Shown: one piece after another, positions 45,069 through 54,557 of the stretch
How the letters are laid out: the number at the start of each line of letters is the position of its first letter
Numbering within the stretch: position 1 is the stretch's first letter
DNA from: Clostridium_AD sp937920395
Lineage (GTDB): Bacteria > Bacillota > Clostridia > Clostridiales > Clostridiaceae
Direction: 5' to 3'
Length of the DNA: 64,000 nt
NCBI GenBank assembly: GCA_052274345.1
Contig: DAVZGP010000002.1
Location: 1-64,000, forward strand
Translations under genes and position numbers: made by a program
The notes under the pieces: generated by a model
The model's database searches: none
Told to the model about the DNA's origin: nothing
What the model saw: only the letters and a program-made list of their open reading frames with translations

Positions 45069-46273
45069 TATAACTCCTCCAAATTGCTTATATTAAATCT
45101 AGCAGTGCCATCCTTTAATGTAATCTTTATCTCTTTATTGTTTTTTAAAATGCTAATTTCACTAATAACATCATTTTCATGGGTTTGAAGTACTGCATAT
45201 CCCCTGTTCAATACGTTTAAAGGGTTATGTGCATGCATTAGAGCATTTAATTTTGAAAGTTTCTGCTTTTCCATTGAAATCTTTGCTTTAATTTTATAAT
45301 TCAAATTTTCTTTTAAGTTATCTATATGAGTATATTGGTTAACTATAAAATTCAAAGGATTATTTACTTTCAAAGTATTACTTATTAAATTAATTTTATT
45401 ATATTCTTTAGTAACCTTAAATTCCGCGCATCTTAGTAAAAGTTCTCTAAGTGATTTAATTTCATTATTTAAATCTTTTAAATTTCTCACAGCTATTTCT
45501 GCAGCTGACGATGGAGTTGGAGCTCTATGGTCACTCACGAAATCTGCTATAGTAAAATCCGTTTCATGACCAATACCTGTAATTATAGGAATCTTAGAAT
45601 TATATATTGCATAAGCTAAATTTTCTTCATTAAATGCCCATAATTCCTCAATAGAGCCTCCACCTCTTGCAATAATAATTAAATCAACATTTTTTGAGCT
45701 ATTGAAATATTTTATACCTTCTTCAATTTCAGTGCTAGCACTTACTCCTTGAACTAGAGCTGGATATATTAACATGTTAACATTAGAGTTACGCCTTGTT
45801 GCAACATTAATAATATCTTTAATTGCAGCACCTGTTTGTGATGTAACTATACCTATTCTTCTAGGAAATGAAGGTATTATTTTTTTATGCTCTTCATCAA
45901 ATAGCCCTAATTTATATAGTTTATCTTTTAATTTTTGAAAAGCTAAAAATAATTGACCTTCTCCATCTGTCTCCATAGAATCACAATAGACTTGATATGC
46001 TCCGCCCTTTTCATAAACGGAAACTCGCCCTCTAATTATAACATTCATACCATCCCTAGGTATAATAACAAGTTTCTGAGCCTGTGATTTGAACATTACA
46101 CAATTTACTTTTCCAAACTCATCTTTTAATGAAAAATATATGTGTCCACTACTATGAAGTTTTACATTAGATAATTCTCCTTTAACATTGGCATTATTTA
46201 ATATAAAATCACTATCTATTACTTTTTTAATATACCCATTAAGAGCCGTTACTGTTATTACTTTAATAAACAT
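45068..46273 (-). CDS. xseA: Exodeoxyribonuclease VII large subunit
   Basis: This 401-residue catalytic subunit of exonuclease VII has an N-terminal OB fold (GELSNVKLHSSGHIYFSLKD). The catalytic core has SQTGAAIKDIINVATRRN, LIIIARGGGSIEELWAFNEE and ITGIGHETDFTIADFVSDHRAPTPSSAAE. A coiled coil lies near 290-350. The ATG at 46273 is chosen because GGAGGGATA lies upstream; a longer form has no site. It overlaps the folD end by 11 bases. Confidence 0.94.
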   Translation of the reverse strand: MFIKVITVTALNGYIKKVIDSDFILNNANVKGELSNVKLHSSGHIYFSLKDEFGKVNCVMFKSQAQKLVIIPRDGMNVIIRGRVSVYEKGGAYQVYCDSMETDGEGQLFLAFQKLKDKLYKLGLFDEEHKKIIPSFPRRIGIVTSQTGAAIKDIINVATRRNSNVNMLIYPALVQGVSASTEIEEGIKYFNSSKNVDLIIIARGGGSIEELWAFNEENLAYAIYNSKIPIITGIGHETDFTIADFVSDHRAPTPSSAAEIAVRNLKDLNNEIKSLRELLLRCAEFKVTKEYNKINLISNTLKVNNPLNFIVNQYTHIDNLKENLNYKIKAKISMEKQKLSKLNALMHAHNPLNVLNRGYAVLQTHENDVISEISILKNNKEIKITLKDGTARFNISNLEEL

Positions 46274-47111
46274 TATCCCTCCACGAAGCGCAAGCATTTT
46301 TTATAAGCATCGTTGTCGTCATCAGTCCCGTCCCACCCGGAACTGGGGTAACAAAACTTGCATGATCAATAACATCGTAAAAATTTACATCTCCAGTAAT
46401 TTTATTGTTTACCATTGTAGTTCCAACATCTATAACAATTGCTCCCTCCTTAACAAATTTACTTGTCACAAACCCGGGTTTACCAATAGCTGCAACTATT
46501 ATATCTGCCGTTTTACAAATTTCTGCAAGGTTAGTTGTTTTTGAATGACATATCGTTACAGTAGCATCCTCATTTAGCAATAATTGAGCAGCCGGTTTTC
46601 CAACGATATTGCTTCTGCCAATAACAACTGCATGTTTACCTTTAATATCACATCCCGTATTTTTAATCATTTCAATGACCCCTAATGCAGTACAAGGAAT
46701 AAAGCTTTTATCTCCCTTATAAAATCTACCCATATTTACATCTGTTAATCCATCAATATCCTTTTTATATGAAATTTTAGAAGTAATTTCTCTCTCATTC
46801 AAATTTTTAGGTAAAGGTAATTGAATTATTATTCCATCGACACTTGTATCTTCATTAAATTTTTCTATAACATCTATTATATCCTTTTGACTTGTATCTT
46901 TCTCTAATTGAATACAAGTGTAAGATATCCCTAATTTGTCACATAAATTATTCTGGCTTTTTACATATGATAAAGAACCTCCGTCAGAGCCTACCAATAT
47001 AGTTTTAATTGATGGTGCTCTAAGCCCTCTATTAATACCATCCTTTATAATAGCTCTAATTTCATCTCTATAGACTTCAACTATTGTCTTACCATTTACT
47101 CTAATACCCAT
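46263..47111 (-). CDS. folD: Methylenetetrahydrofolate dehydrogenase/cyclohydrolase
   Basis: This 282-residue bifunctional enzyme interconverts methylene-, methenyl- and formyl-tetrahydrofolate. SYVKSQNNLCDKLGISY contains the catalytic Lys, and IIQLPLPKNL and YKKDIDGLTDVNMG are characteristic. VVIGRSNIVGKPAAQLLLNE is the NADP-binding loop, and TPVPGGTGLMTTTMLIKNA is near the C-terminus. AAAAGGAG precedes the ATG. Its 3' end overlaps xseA. It heads the folD-xseA-xseB block. Confidence 0.95.
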   Translation of the reverse strand: MGIRVNGKTIVEVYRDEIRAIIKDGINRGLRAPSIKTILVGSDGGSLSYVKSQNNLCDKLGISYTCIQLEKDTSQKDIIDVIEKFNEDTSVDGIIIQLPLPKNLNEREITSKISYKKDIDGLTDVNMGRFYKGDKSFIPCTALGVIEMIKNTGCDIKGKHAVVIGRSNIVGKPAAQLLLNEDATVTICHSKTTNLAEICKTADIIVAAIGKPGFVTSKFVKEGAIVIDVGTTMVNNKITGDVNFYDVIDHASFVTPVPGGTGLMTTTMLIKNACASWRDNVY

Positions 47112-47341
47112 ATAATTTTCTCCTTTTATACATTTTAAAATATTAACTAGTACCAGAATATTCTAACATATTTTTAATTATTTTTTCCAAAATAAAAAAA
47201 CTAATCAGATATACACGTCAATTCTTGCGTCATTACAAAGTCAATCTAATCTAATAGTTAGTACTATCAGATGTTCCATAGACTAAATAAGTCACAATAT
47301 AGGCTAGTATACTGACTAGTTATCTTATTACTGCTAATATA

Positions 47342-47737
47342 TTAAATCATCTTCGCAAGTATGCCATTTATAAAGGCTGGAGAGCTATCCTCACCATACA
47401 TCTTTGCAAGTTCTATTCCCTCATTTACAGAAACCCTATTAGGTATTTCTTCCTCATATAATATTTCATATGTACTTATTCTTAATATAGCCAAATTCAT
47501 TTTTGATAACCTTGCTAATTTCCATTTAATTAAATATTTTTCAATATTTTTATCAATCTCTTTACCATTTTCGTGAATACCAGCTAATACCTTCGTGATA
47601 TATGACATATCAAGGTCCTTTAAATCAACATCTGTGTTTTCTTTAAAGTTTTCAATTATATCCTCGTATTTTTCTTTGTTTATTGACATTTCAAAAAGTA
47701 ATTTCATTGCTGTTTCTCTTGACTTTCTTCTATTCAT
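47342..47737 (-). CDS. nusB: Transcription antitermination factor NusB
   Basis: This 131-residue all-helical RNA-binding factor works with NusE in rRNA antitermination. The sequence RRKSRETAMKLLFEMSINKE at the start, WKLARLSKMNLAILRISTYEI in the middle, and VSVNEGIELAKMYGEDSSPAFINGILAKM at the end are typical. AGGAGG precedes the ATG. It lies between the Asp23-family gene and folD on the same strand, as is common in Clostridium. Confidence 0.94.
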   Translation of the reverse strand: MNRRKSRETAMKLLFEMSINKEKYEDIIENFKENTDVDLKDLDMSYITKVLAGIHENGKEIDKNIEKYLIKWKLARLSKMNLAILRISTYEILYEEEIPNRVSVNEGIELAKMYGEDSSPAFINGILAKMI

Positions 47738-47802
47738 TAGTAATCCTCCTAATTTTTCAATCCGATACTATACTTTATTATAAGAATAACAAACATATAA
47801 AT

Positions 47803-47830
47803 AAACACCCTCCGATTAGAGAGGGTGTTT
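47803..47830 (-). terminator. Hairpin after the Asp23-family gene
   Basis: AAACACCCTC (47803-47812) pairs with GAGGGTGTTT (47821-47830). The minus side continues TATTTATATG, a modest T-run, so some read-through into nusB is possible. Confidence 0.6.
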
Positions 47831-47834
47831 ATTA

Positions 47835-48224
47835 CTATGCTTCTATTTCCTCAAGCTTTTCTGTTTTAGGTAATACAACATTTTGAACATACACATTTAC
47901 TGATGATACTGCAAGTCCTGTCATAAGCTCTACGGATTTTTTAACATTTATTTGTGCTTTTTCAGTTACTTCTGGAATTTTAATACCATATTCAACTACA
48001 ACGTGTAAATCAATTATTGCACTATTTTCTCCAACATTGACTTTAACGCCTTTAGATAAATTTTTCTTTCCACTTAATATTTGAGTTATTCCACCAACAA
48101 GACTAGCGCTCATTCCAACAATTCCCTTTATTTCAGCAACAGCGAGTCCCGCTATGACACTAACTACATCCTCAGATATTTTAACAACACCCATTTCAGT
48201 TTCATTTAAAATTTTATCTTCCAT
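47835..48224 (-). CDS. Asp23/Gls24-family envelope stress protein
   Basis: This 129-residue soluble protein (YqhY-like) has MGVVKISEDVVSVIAGLAVA at the start, EIKGIVGMSASLV, and a Val-rich strand region INVKKSVELMTGLAVSSVNVYVQNV. Family members associate with the cell envelope or influence fatty acid synthesis control. AGGGGG precedes the ATG. It stands between spoIIIAH and nusB, the usual order. The exact role is unknown. Confidence 0.88.
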   Translation of the reverse strand: MEDKILNETEMGVVKISEDVVSVIAGLAVAEIKGIVGMSASLVGGITQILSGKKNLSKGVKVNVGENSAIIDLHVVVEYGIKIPEVTEKAQINVKKSVELMTGLAVSSVNVYVQNVVLPKTEKLEEIEA

Positions 48225-48304
48225 AGTAGTACCCCCTTATTTAACTTAGGTAAAACATGACATGCTACAATTATTATAGCAGATAAATATTTTATTTACA
48301 AATG

Positions 48305-48817
48305 TTATTGTTTAATCTTAACTTCAATTTTTGCCAATTTAGTTTTGCTCATTACAATATCATTAATGCTACGAAGTTGTGGATCTGTAAGTTGTTTTTT
48401 ATCAGTTTTAATTACTACTTGTACTTTGTCATTTACTATACTACACATTGATTCCTCAAACCCTTGTGCTTTTAATGCTAGTTCGATGTCTGATTCATTC
48501 TGTGCCGCCACCGATATGTTTAAATATTGCTTAGCTGCAGCTTTCTTTTGATCTGTTGGAGTATTAGTATCATCAATTAAAGTTTTAATAGTTTGAAGTG
48601 ATTTGTCATTATCTTGATCTCTTGATAATTTTGCTTCTACAAAATAAGTTGAATCAGTTGAAGCTGTTTTAGTGTTTTTTAAAGATATTGCACTTTTCTC
48701 ATTACTAAAATCATTATCATTTACATACAGTGGTCCATTCACCTTTGTTGCAAGATACCCTGCAAATACAATAAGCACTACCAATGTAACAATTATACCG
48801 GACTGTTTTTTATTCAT
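48305..48817 (-). CDS. spoIIIAH: Stage III sporulation protein AH
   Basis: This 170-residue mother-cell membrane protein forms, with forespore SpoIIQ, the channel joining the two cells. A single N-terminal helix (GIIVTLVVLIVFAGYLATKV) is followed by a charged linker and a C-terminal YscJ/FliF-like ring domain (LNISVAAQNESDIELALKAQ onward). The ATG at 48817 is chosen because a GGGGGG tract lies upstream. It is the last gene of the spoIIIA operon. Confidence 0.92.
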   Translation of the reverse strand: MNKKQSGIIVTLVVLIVFAGYLATKVNGPLYVNDNDFSNEKSAISLKNTKTASTDSTYFVEAKLSRDQDNDKSLQTIKTLIDDTNTPTDQKKAAAKQYLNISVAAQNESDIELALKAQGFEESMCSIVNDKVQVVIKTDKKQLTDPQLRSINDIVMSKTKLAKIEVKIKQ

Positions 48818-48855
48818 AATATTCCCCCCCATCTGCCTTTCTAAGAAATTATATG

Positions 48856-49518
48856 CTACTTATTCATAGGATATACATTAACTTTGTTTTCAGGCAAATT
48901 AAATAAATTAATTACTGCCTGCCTAATCCTAAGTTCTGTGATTTTCACACCTGATCCTTCTGCCACTACGCACACGCCAGTAATAACTGGCTTTATTTTT
49001 TTTACAATTAAAGGCGAGGTCGCATTTCCATCACTCGACATAACCACAGTGCTACCATTATTGTCTTGAGTTATATTCCTTGTTCCACCAGTTGTATCAT
49101 CTTCTTTTGTAACACTCTTTGAGTCATTAACATTTACTGCAGGAACACTTTCCTCACCACTCTCAGAGTAGATCATCACTTGTACCTTTCCAACCCCTTC
49201 AATTCCTTCAAGAGTTAGTTTAAGTTCACTCTCTAGCTGTGATTCATAATCGGTCACTGCGGCGGTGTTACTTACCTTCGCAGCCGCACTTTTTTGTGTT
49301 GCGGTATTTATTGTAGCCTGAGTAGTTGAAGTTGACTTTGATGACTTAAATGAACTACTTGCCAATACTATTACAACTGCCACCAAAATTAGTAATACTA
49401 TATTTCCTAATATTTTATCGGATTTTTTGCTTTTATCTTTTTTATTCTTTTCATTCCCACTATTAAGTTTTGTTTTAATAAATTCAGTAATTTTATTAAG
49501 CAAATTATCATTGTTCAT
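48856..49518 (-). CDS. spoIIIAG: Stage III sporulation protein AG
   Basis: This 220-residue ring-forming component of the SpoIIIA-SpoIIQ feeding channel has one helix (GNIVLLILVAVVIVLASSSF). Residues 85-220 hold the ring domain: YESQLESELKLTLEGIEGVG, VQVMIYSESGEE, and ITGVCVVAEGSGVKITELRI near the end. A Thr/Asn-rich insert at 130-165 forms the extra beta-triangle seen in the family. AAGGAAGGGG precedes the ATG. Confidence 0.93.
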   Translation of the reverse strand: MNNDNLLNKITEFIKTKLNSGNEKNKKDKSKKSDKILGNIVLLILVAVVIVLASSSFKSSKSTSTTQATINTATQKSAAAKVSNTAAVTDYESQLESELKLTLEGIEGVGKVQVMIYSESGEESVPAVNVNDSKSVTKEDDTTGGTRNITQDNNGSTVVMSSDGNATSPLIVKKIKPVITGVCVVAEGSGVKITELRIRQAVINLFNLPENKVNVYPMNK

Positions 49519-49565
49519 AGAAATCCCCTTCCTTTCTTATATATACCAATTAATACTCCTATGTT

Positions 49566-50159
49566 CTATGAATTCACTTTATAAACAGTAATGACATCAT
49601 CAGATATTTTAAGCTTACTACTTAAAAGCTTCTTTATTTGTTTGCCTTGAGTGTTTGTTAAAACATTTTTATTAGAAGCATCCACACTTTTAGTATCAAT
49701 TTTTATATTTTCAACTCTTTGAACCCCACTATCAACAACTTCAATTTTTACATTATTAATATTGAAAACTCCCTTTTTACTATCATAAACAACATCTACA
49801 TTAGCATTGTACTTATTTTCCGGATAAGTTCCTTCCAAGTTTGTAATGCATTCTTTTTGTAAATTTTCTTTAAAATTTTCTGTTGTATTTACTATATTAG
49901 TTTCTTTATACTTCTTCATATCTGAAACTTGAGTACTCCCCTCCATGTAACTTGTTGCTTTACTAGAATAAGAATTCAAATCAAAGTCCTTATCAAAAAA
50001 TTTTATTATAGGGTTTATTATTACAACAATCAACATTAAACCCATAACAAATTTAGCATATTTTTTCATGTTGTTGTCTGGCAAAATCATCTCTACCGCA
50101 GTAATAAAAAATATAGCAACAGTAATATTAGTTACCCAGACTTTTAATAGATCAATCAA
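49566..50159 (-). CDS. spoIIIAF: Stage III sporulation protein AF
   Basis: This 197-residue protein has two N-terminal helices (NITVAIFFITAVEMILP and FVMGLMLIVVIINPIIKFF) and a C-terminal globular domain ending TNTQGKQIKKLLSSKLKI. The start codon is TTG at 50159, supported by GGAGGTG at normal spacing. It is a membrane part of the SpoIIIA complex in the mother cell. The order AE-AF-AG-AH is complete here. Confidence 0.9.
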   Translation of the reverse strand: MIDLLKVWVTNITVAIFFITAVEMILPDNNMKKYAKFVMGLMLIVVIINPIIKFFDKDFDLNSYSSKATSYMEGSTQVSDMKKYKETNIVNTTENFKENLQKECITNLEGTYPENKYNANVDVVYDSKKGVFNINNVKIEVVDSGVQRVENIKIDTKSVDASNKNVLTNTQGKQIKKLLSSKLKISDDVITVYKVNS

Positions 50160-50225
50160 ATTATCACCACCTCCTTTATTATTAAATGAATATTTGAGAA
50201 TAATTATAATTATCTATTCTAGATA

Positions 50226-51443
50226 TTATCCTGATATTATACCTTTTCCAGTGGATGCTACTATTGCAACCATTATGAAAAACATTACACTTACCGATAT
50301 TACGCAAGACATTAAAAGAAGAATAGAATCCCCTACTGAATTTATACACTCTACTGTTCGGTTGTCACTTATTGGTTCAATTAATGCAGCTGCTGCCTTA
50401 TATAAAAACGCCATAATCAAAAGTTTTATAATAGGTAATAATACTATTACCATAAGTACAATTAATCCAAGCCCACTTATTGCACTTTTTAAAAGGAGTG
50501 AGTATCCAGCTACTGTAGAAATTGCATCAGATAAACATTTCCCAACTACAGGTACAAATGTATCTACCGCAAATTTTGCAGTTTTTATAGTAACTTGATC
50601 TAAAGTTTTTGCTGCAATGCTTCGTATAGTAATTACCGCAATAAATACTGTCATTATTATTCCTTGTATCCAAATAGCCGTTTGTTTTAAAAGTTTTGTT
50701 AAACTTTTTATTTTATAGTCACTAGATATGCTGGAAACAAACTGTAAAACGAAACTCATAAATATTACAGGAATAATAATATCTACATATATTCTAGAAC
50801 TTACCGTTGCAAAACCCATAATTACAGGATCAAGAAGTGTTGCTTCTGCAAATCCTCCAACACTTGCAAGTAGCATCATTAAAACCGGAATAAGAGCTGC
50901 CATAAAATTTGACATACTAACAATAGTGTTTTTAGCAAGCTCTGCTACTACATAAAAGCTTTTGGTTATCATTACAATCATTACCCCATAACACGCAAGA
51001 TAAGCAATATTTGATAAACTATCTCGACTAAATGCGCTTTGAAGATTATTAAGCATTGCACAAATTATAGCAATAATCATAAGGCTCCCTATTAATTCCA
51101 TACACGCAATAACTTCTTTAAATGTGTAACTAATAATGAAACTTGAGGTTTTCTTAAAACTTAACCCATTATCACCAGTTTTTATAAATTGTTCTACAAA
51201 AGTTTGTGGCTGCATATCGTTAAATATTTCATATTGAGATTTTACATTAGATATATAGTCATATAAATTATTTATTTCACTTTGCTGTGCTTCCCCTATC
51301 TTACCTACCTCAGTAGCTTGTACACTAATAGGCACGAATAATAAAAATAATAGGACTAGTAAAATCATTTTAATATTAAAATTCTTCATATAATGTTTCT
51401 TCGTATCGTATCTCTTAATTATAATCTGTGATATTTTCTTCAT
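50226..51443 (-). CDS. spoIIIAE: Stage III sporulation protein AE
   Basis: This 405-residue polytopic membrane protein is the largest SpoIIIA component. A signal-like segment (MILLVLLFLLFVPISVQA) lies at about residues 26-43. Six or more helices follow, with FMAALIPVLMMLLASVGGFA and GLGLIVLMVIVLLPIIKLLI conserved. AGAGGTG precedes the ATG at 51443; an internal ATG at 51389 has a poorer site. It is thought to form the membrane core of the mother cell to forespore channel. Confidence 0.93.
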   Translation of the reverse strand: MKKISQIIIKRYDTKKHYMKNFNIKMILLVLLFLLFVPISVQATEVGKIGEAQQSEINNLYDYISNVKSQYEIFNDMQPQTFVEQFIKTGDNGLSFKKTSSFIISYTFKEVIACMELIGSLMIIAIICAMLNNLQSAFSRDSLSNIAYLACYGVMIVMITKSFYVVAELAKNTIVSMSNFMAALIPVLMMLLASVGGFAEATLLDPVIMGFATVSSRIYVDIIIPVIFMSFVLQFVSSISSDYKIKSLTKLLKQTAIWIQGIIMTVFIAVITIRSIAAKTLDQVTIKTAKFAVDTFVPVVGKCLSDAISTVAGYSLLLKSAISGLGLIVLMVIVLLPIIKLLIMAFLYKAAAALIEPISDNRTVECINSVGDSILLLMSCVISVSVMFFIMVAIVASTGKGIISG

Positions 51444-51452
51444 CCTACACCT

Positions 51453-51836
51453 CTACATTATTTTCAAAATAGATTGCATTACTGCCATTAAAATTGGTAT
51501 TGCTAAAACTAATATAAATATTTTCCCAGCAAATTCAACTTTACCTGCTATATTACTCTGACCAGCATCCCTACAAATTTCACTACAAAAAGATGCTAAA
51601 TATGCGATTCCCAATATCTTGAAAACTGTATTTAGATAGACAACATCAATATTGGCTTTGTTTGCTAATGTTTGTAAAAATCCCATTATTATGGTAAGTT
51701 TATTTATCATAAATAAAAATATCAATATTCCTGCTGCTATACTAACTTGAATAGCTAAATCATCTCTTCTGCCTTTAAATATAAGCACAATAAATAATGC
51801 CACGAAAGCGAATGCAACAATTTTAATTATTTCCAT
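51453..51836 (-). CDS. spoIIIAD: Stage III sporulation protein AD
   Basis: This 127-residue membrane protein has four helices, including IVAFAFVALFIVLIFKGRR and IQVSIAAGILIFLFMINKL, and a conserved ILGIAYLASFCSEICRDAGQ segment. The ATG at 51836 is chosen because GAGGAGG lies correctly upstream; the longer form covers that site. It lies between AC and AE in the operon. Confidence 0.92.
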   Translation of the reverse strand: MEIIKIVAFAFVALFIVLIFKGRRDDLAIQVSIAAGILIFLFMINKLTIIMGFLQTLANKANIDVVYLNTVFKILGIAYLASFCSEICRDAGQSNIAGKVEFAGKIFILVLAIPILMAVMQSILKIM

Positions 51837-51899
51837 AACATCCTCCTCGACAACAACATCCAATAAATAAACGTTTCTCCTTCTTAAAATATGTTTATT

Positions 51900-52097
51900 T
51901 TAAAATTGGAACAAAGTTTTTACAGAAGTAAACAGTTTGTTTACTAAATTTATTACCATCATGAGAATTATTATTACTCCAGCCAAATTTGCAACTACTG
52001 CGATGTCATCCTTTCCTCCACTTTTTAAAATTTTATCTATAATAATGATTAGGATACCTGTTGCCCCTATTTTAAACAGTAAACTAACATCTAACAC
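51900..52097 (-). CDS. spoIIIAC: Stage III sporulation protein AC
   Basis: This 65-residue protein has two helices (LFKIGATGILIIIIDKIL and VVANLAGVIIILMMVINLV), typical of SpoIIIAC. The start is GTG at 52097 with AGGAGG seven bases upstream. Small as it is, its operon position and sequence are diagnostic. Confidence 0.92.
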   Translation of the reverse strand: MLDVSLLFKIGATGILIIIIDKILKSGGKDDIAVVANLAGVIIILMMVINLVNKLFTSVKTLFQF

Positions 52098-52112
52098 CTA
52101 AAAACCTCCTTC

Positions 52113-52631
52113 CTATATTAATGCTATTACAAGCATTGCCCCAAAAGAAAAACCTAAACATCTATACATTTTTATATTCTTATTCATATATTCTTCAGAT
52201 GTTGTAATTTGTTTTTTTAAATTTGATATAGTAAGTAAAAACATACTATTTTGACCTTGGATATCAGATTCTCCAAGTGTTTTTGATAAATCCAAGATAA
52301 CATTTATATCATCAGAATTTATATACAGCTTTTCTTTTGTTAAATCTATTGCACTATTCATAGCCGCGTAAACATTCTCATATTCGTTGTTAGTTAACAA
52401 TTCACTTGTTTTATTAAATAGTTCTTTTATTGGCTCTTTACTTTTTTCTGAAATACTTTTGAAGGCATCCGGCAAAAGAGCATGTACATAAGTTATCTCA
52501 TTTTGAAGTTGATAAACGGCTCTTTGAATTTCTTTCAGCTGAAAAACCCTATATTTTAACCTTTCACTATATATAAATCCAGCCATAGTTGAAGCCACTA
52601 AGATTACAACACATCCAATTGTTTTAATCAT
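52113..52631 (-). CDS. spoIIIAB: Stage III sporulation protein AB
   Basis: This 172-residue protein has one helix at each end (IGCVVILVASTMAGFIYS and LGFSFGAMLVIALI) and a helical middle with FQLKEIQRAVYQLQNEITYV. It is related to type II secretion F-like proteins. The ATG at 52631 follows GGAGG; the longer form is not needed. It starts within a few bases of the spoIIIAA stop. Confidence 0.92.
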   Translation of the reverse strand: MIKTIGCVVILVASTMAGFIYSERLKYRVFQLKEIQRAVYQLQNEITYVHALLPDAFKSISEKSKEPIKELFNKTSELLTNNEYENVYAAMNSAIDLTKEKLYINSDDINVILDLSKTLGESDIQGQNSMFLLTISNLKKQITTSEEYMNKNIKMYRCLGFSFGAMLVIALI

Positions 52632-52632
52632 A

Positions 52633-53553
52633 TTACGACCTCCATACATCTATGCCCTTAGTAAAATCATAAATACGTTCTATCGTTCCAATTCCTTTTT
52701 TATTACTAAGCACTATTCCCCTACTAAATACGTAATTATCAACAATATCTTTAAATACTAATCTTTTATACAAATCTTCAATTCCAAAACCGTGAATAGT
52801 CGTAATTAAACTAATTCCAGAATTTAATGCCATTAAAATACTTTCCATATCATTTTGAGTACCTATCTCATCACAAACTATCACATCAGGTGACATACTT
52901 CTAATTGCCATCATAATTCCTTGACTCTTAGGGCAATTATCAAGCACATCAGTCCGCACTCCAACATCCATTTGTGGTATTCCTTTAAACGAACCCGCAA
53001 TCTCTGAACGCTCATCTATTATAGACACATTTTTCCCTCTAAACCCTTTACCCATATTTCCCTGTGAAATCTGCCTCGAAATATCCCTAATTAGCGTTGT
53101 TTTCCCACATTTAGGAGGTGATATAATTATTGTATTGTATATCGAATTATTATTTACAATATATGGTATTACCTTGTCAGCACATCCAATAATTTCTTTA
53201 CATGCTCTTATATTTATGGATGAAATATCTTTAATAGTTTTAATGCTATTATTTTCAATAACACAAATCCCACATAATCCCACTCTGTGTCCGCCTTTTA
53301 TAGTTATATACCCTTGCCGTATCTCATCTTCAAAAGCATATATGGAGTAATTGCTTATCCTCTGCATTATGTATTTTAAATCTTCTGGAGTTGCAATATA
53401 TTCCCAGACTTTTTCTTTACTGCCAATATGAATAAACACAGGCTTGTTCACTTTTACTCTAATCTCTTCTAGTTGTTGCACATTATCAACTTTTTCAAGA
53501 ATGTTTCTAATAGTTTTAGGTAATATTTCAAATAAATCTTTTGTAACTAACAT
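52633..53553 (-). CDS. spoIIIAA: Stage III sporulation protein AA (ATPase)
   Basis: This 306-residue secretion-type ATPase powers the SpoIIIA channel. Walker A is in IIISPPKCGKTTLIRDI (about residues 142-158). SIIDERSEIAGSFKG and MSPDVIVCDEIGTQNDMESI carry the Walker B region, and ISLITTIHGFGIEDL follows. GGGAGG precedes the ATG. A sigma-E-like promoter lies just upstream, making it the first gene of spoIIIAA-AH. The length is normal. Confidence 0.95.
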   Translation of the reverse strand: MLVTKDLFEILPKTIRNILEKVDNVQQLEEIRVKVNKPVFIHIGSKEKVWEYIATPEDLKYIMQRISNYSIYAFEDEIRQGYITIKGGHRVGLCGICVIENNSIKTIKDISSINIRACKEIIGCADKVIPYIVNNNSIYNTIIISPPKCGKTTLIRDISRQISQGNMGKGFRGKNVSIIDERSEIAGSFKGIPQMDVGVRTDVLDNCPKSQGIMMAIRSMSPDVIVCDEIGTQNDMESILMALNSGISLITTIHGFGIEDLYKRLVFKDIVDNYVFSRGIVLSNKKGIGTIERIYDFTKGIDVWRS

Positions 53554-53575
53554 TTTCTCATCCTCCCATATATAA

Positions 53576-53604
53576 TTTGTATTTCACAATCCAGTAAAAT
53601 ATTC
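53576..53604 (-). promoter_or_regulatory. Sigma-E-like promoter of the spoIIIA operon
   Basis: On the minus strand GAATATT (53604-53598) is followed after 14 bases by AATACAAA (53583-53576), close to the sigma-E pattern of -35 ATATT and -10 CATACAAT. The start codon lies 23 bases further. Mother-cell sigma-E control is the known mode for this operon. Confidence 0.55.
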
Positions 53605-53685
53605 CATATAAATTAAAACATATTATTTAAATTCGGAATCATTCCCATACTATATGTATTAGTTCACAAAAAAAGAACAAAAAAA

Positions 53686-53705
53686 AAGAACCGGCATCGG
53701 TTCTT
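53686..53705 (-). terminator. Terminator of efp
   Basis: AAGAACCG (53686-53693) and CGGTTCTT (53698-53705) have a four-base loop, and a long T-run follows on the minus strand. It separates efp from the spoIIIA operon. Confidence 0.85.
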
Positions 53706-53717
53706 CTTAATATAAAT

Positions 53718-54275
53718 TTAAACTCTTAACATATAATCGCCATTTCTAGTATCTATTCTTATTGTTTCACCTTCATTGACGAACATTGGCACTTGAATGA
53801 TTGCTCCTGTTTCTACAGTAGCTGGTTTTGTTACACTTGAAGATGTATTACCTTTAACGCCTGGTTCAGTGCTTGTTATAAGTAATTCTACAAAGTTTGG
53901 AGCTTCTACTGAGAAAGCTTCATCCTTATAAAATTTTATTATAGCAAACATGTTTTCTTTTAAGTATTTTATTGCCTCTTCAACTTTTTCGTAATTAAGT
54001 GGTATTTGTTCAAAAGTTTCTTGATCCATGAAGTAGTATAGTCCGTCAGCTGCATATAAATATTGCATCTCTTTTCTTTCTATAACTGCCTCTTGTAATT
54101 TTGTAGTAGGATTAAATGTTTTTTCTGTAACCCCTGAGTTTATAACGTTTCTTAACTTAGTTCTAACAAATGCTGCTCCCTTACCTGGTTTTACATGTAA
54201 AAAATCTATAACTGTGTAAACTTGTCCACCTTCATCAAATGTTGTTCCTTTTCTTATATCGCCTGCTGAAATCAT
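53718..54275 (-). CDS. efp: Elongation factor P
   Basis: This 185-residue translation factor rescues ribosomes stalled at proline stretches. The N-terminal KOW-like domain has MISAGDIRKGTTFDEGGQVY and the loop KPGKGAAFVRTKLRN, whose Lys is the usual modification site. Two OB folds follow, ending PMFVNEGETIRIDTRNGDYM. The ATG at 54275 is chosen because GGAGGG lies upstream. It is a single gene with its own terminator. Confidence 0.96.
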   Translation of the reverse strand: MISAGDIRKGTTFDEGGQVYTVIDFLHVKPGKGAAFVRTKLRNVINSGVTEKTFNPTTKLQEAVIERKEMQYLYAADGLYYFMDQETFEQIPLNYEKVEEAIKYLKENMFAIIKFYKDEAFSVEAPNFVELLITSTEPGVKGNTSSSVTKPATVETGAIIQVPMFVNEGETIRIDTRNGDYMLRV

Positions 54276-54514
54276 TAAGTATCCCTCCAAAATTTATAAA
54301 TAATTCAATTAACCCATTTATATTATAACCTTATTAGGTAAATTAATACCAATCATTACGTTTGCAGTCCACTAAATATAAACATTACAGTGGAACAATG
54401 TTATTTTATCAAAACTTAAGGATATTTGCAAATATAAATATATATTATTTGAATAATTTTATGTAGTTTCTATAAGTATACCATTTAAAGTCTATATATT
54501 TTTAAAAAACTTAA

Positions 54515-54553
54515 TTAAAACATCCGCTCCCTTTAATCAATCGGATGTTTTAA
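54515..54553 (-). terminator. Terminator of the pilus operon
   Basis: TTAAAACATCCG (54515-54526) pairs with CGGATGTTTTAA (54542-54553). It overlaps the region just beyond the last pilus gene stop. Confidence 0.7.
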
Positions 54554-54557
54554 TAAA

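Noticed and set aside
50068..50598. 176-codon plus-strand frame
   Set aside because: It is antisense to spoIIIAF and spoIIIAE, which are certain genes of a conserved operon.
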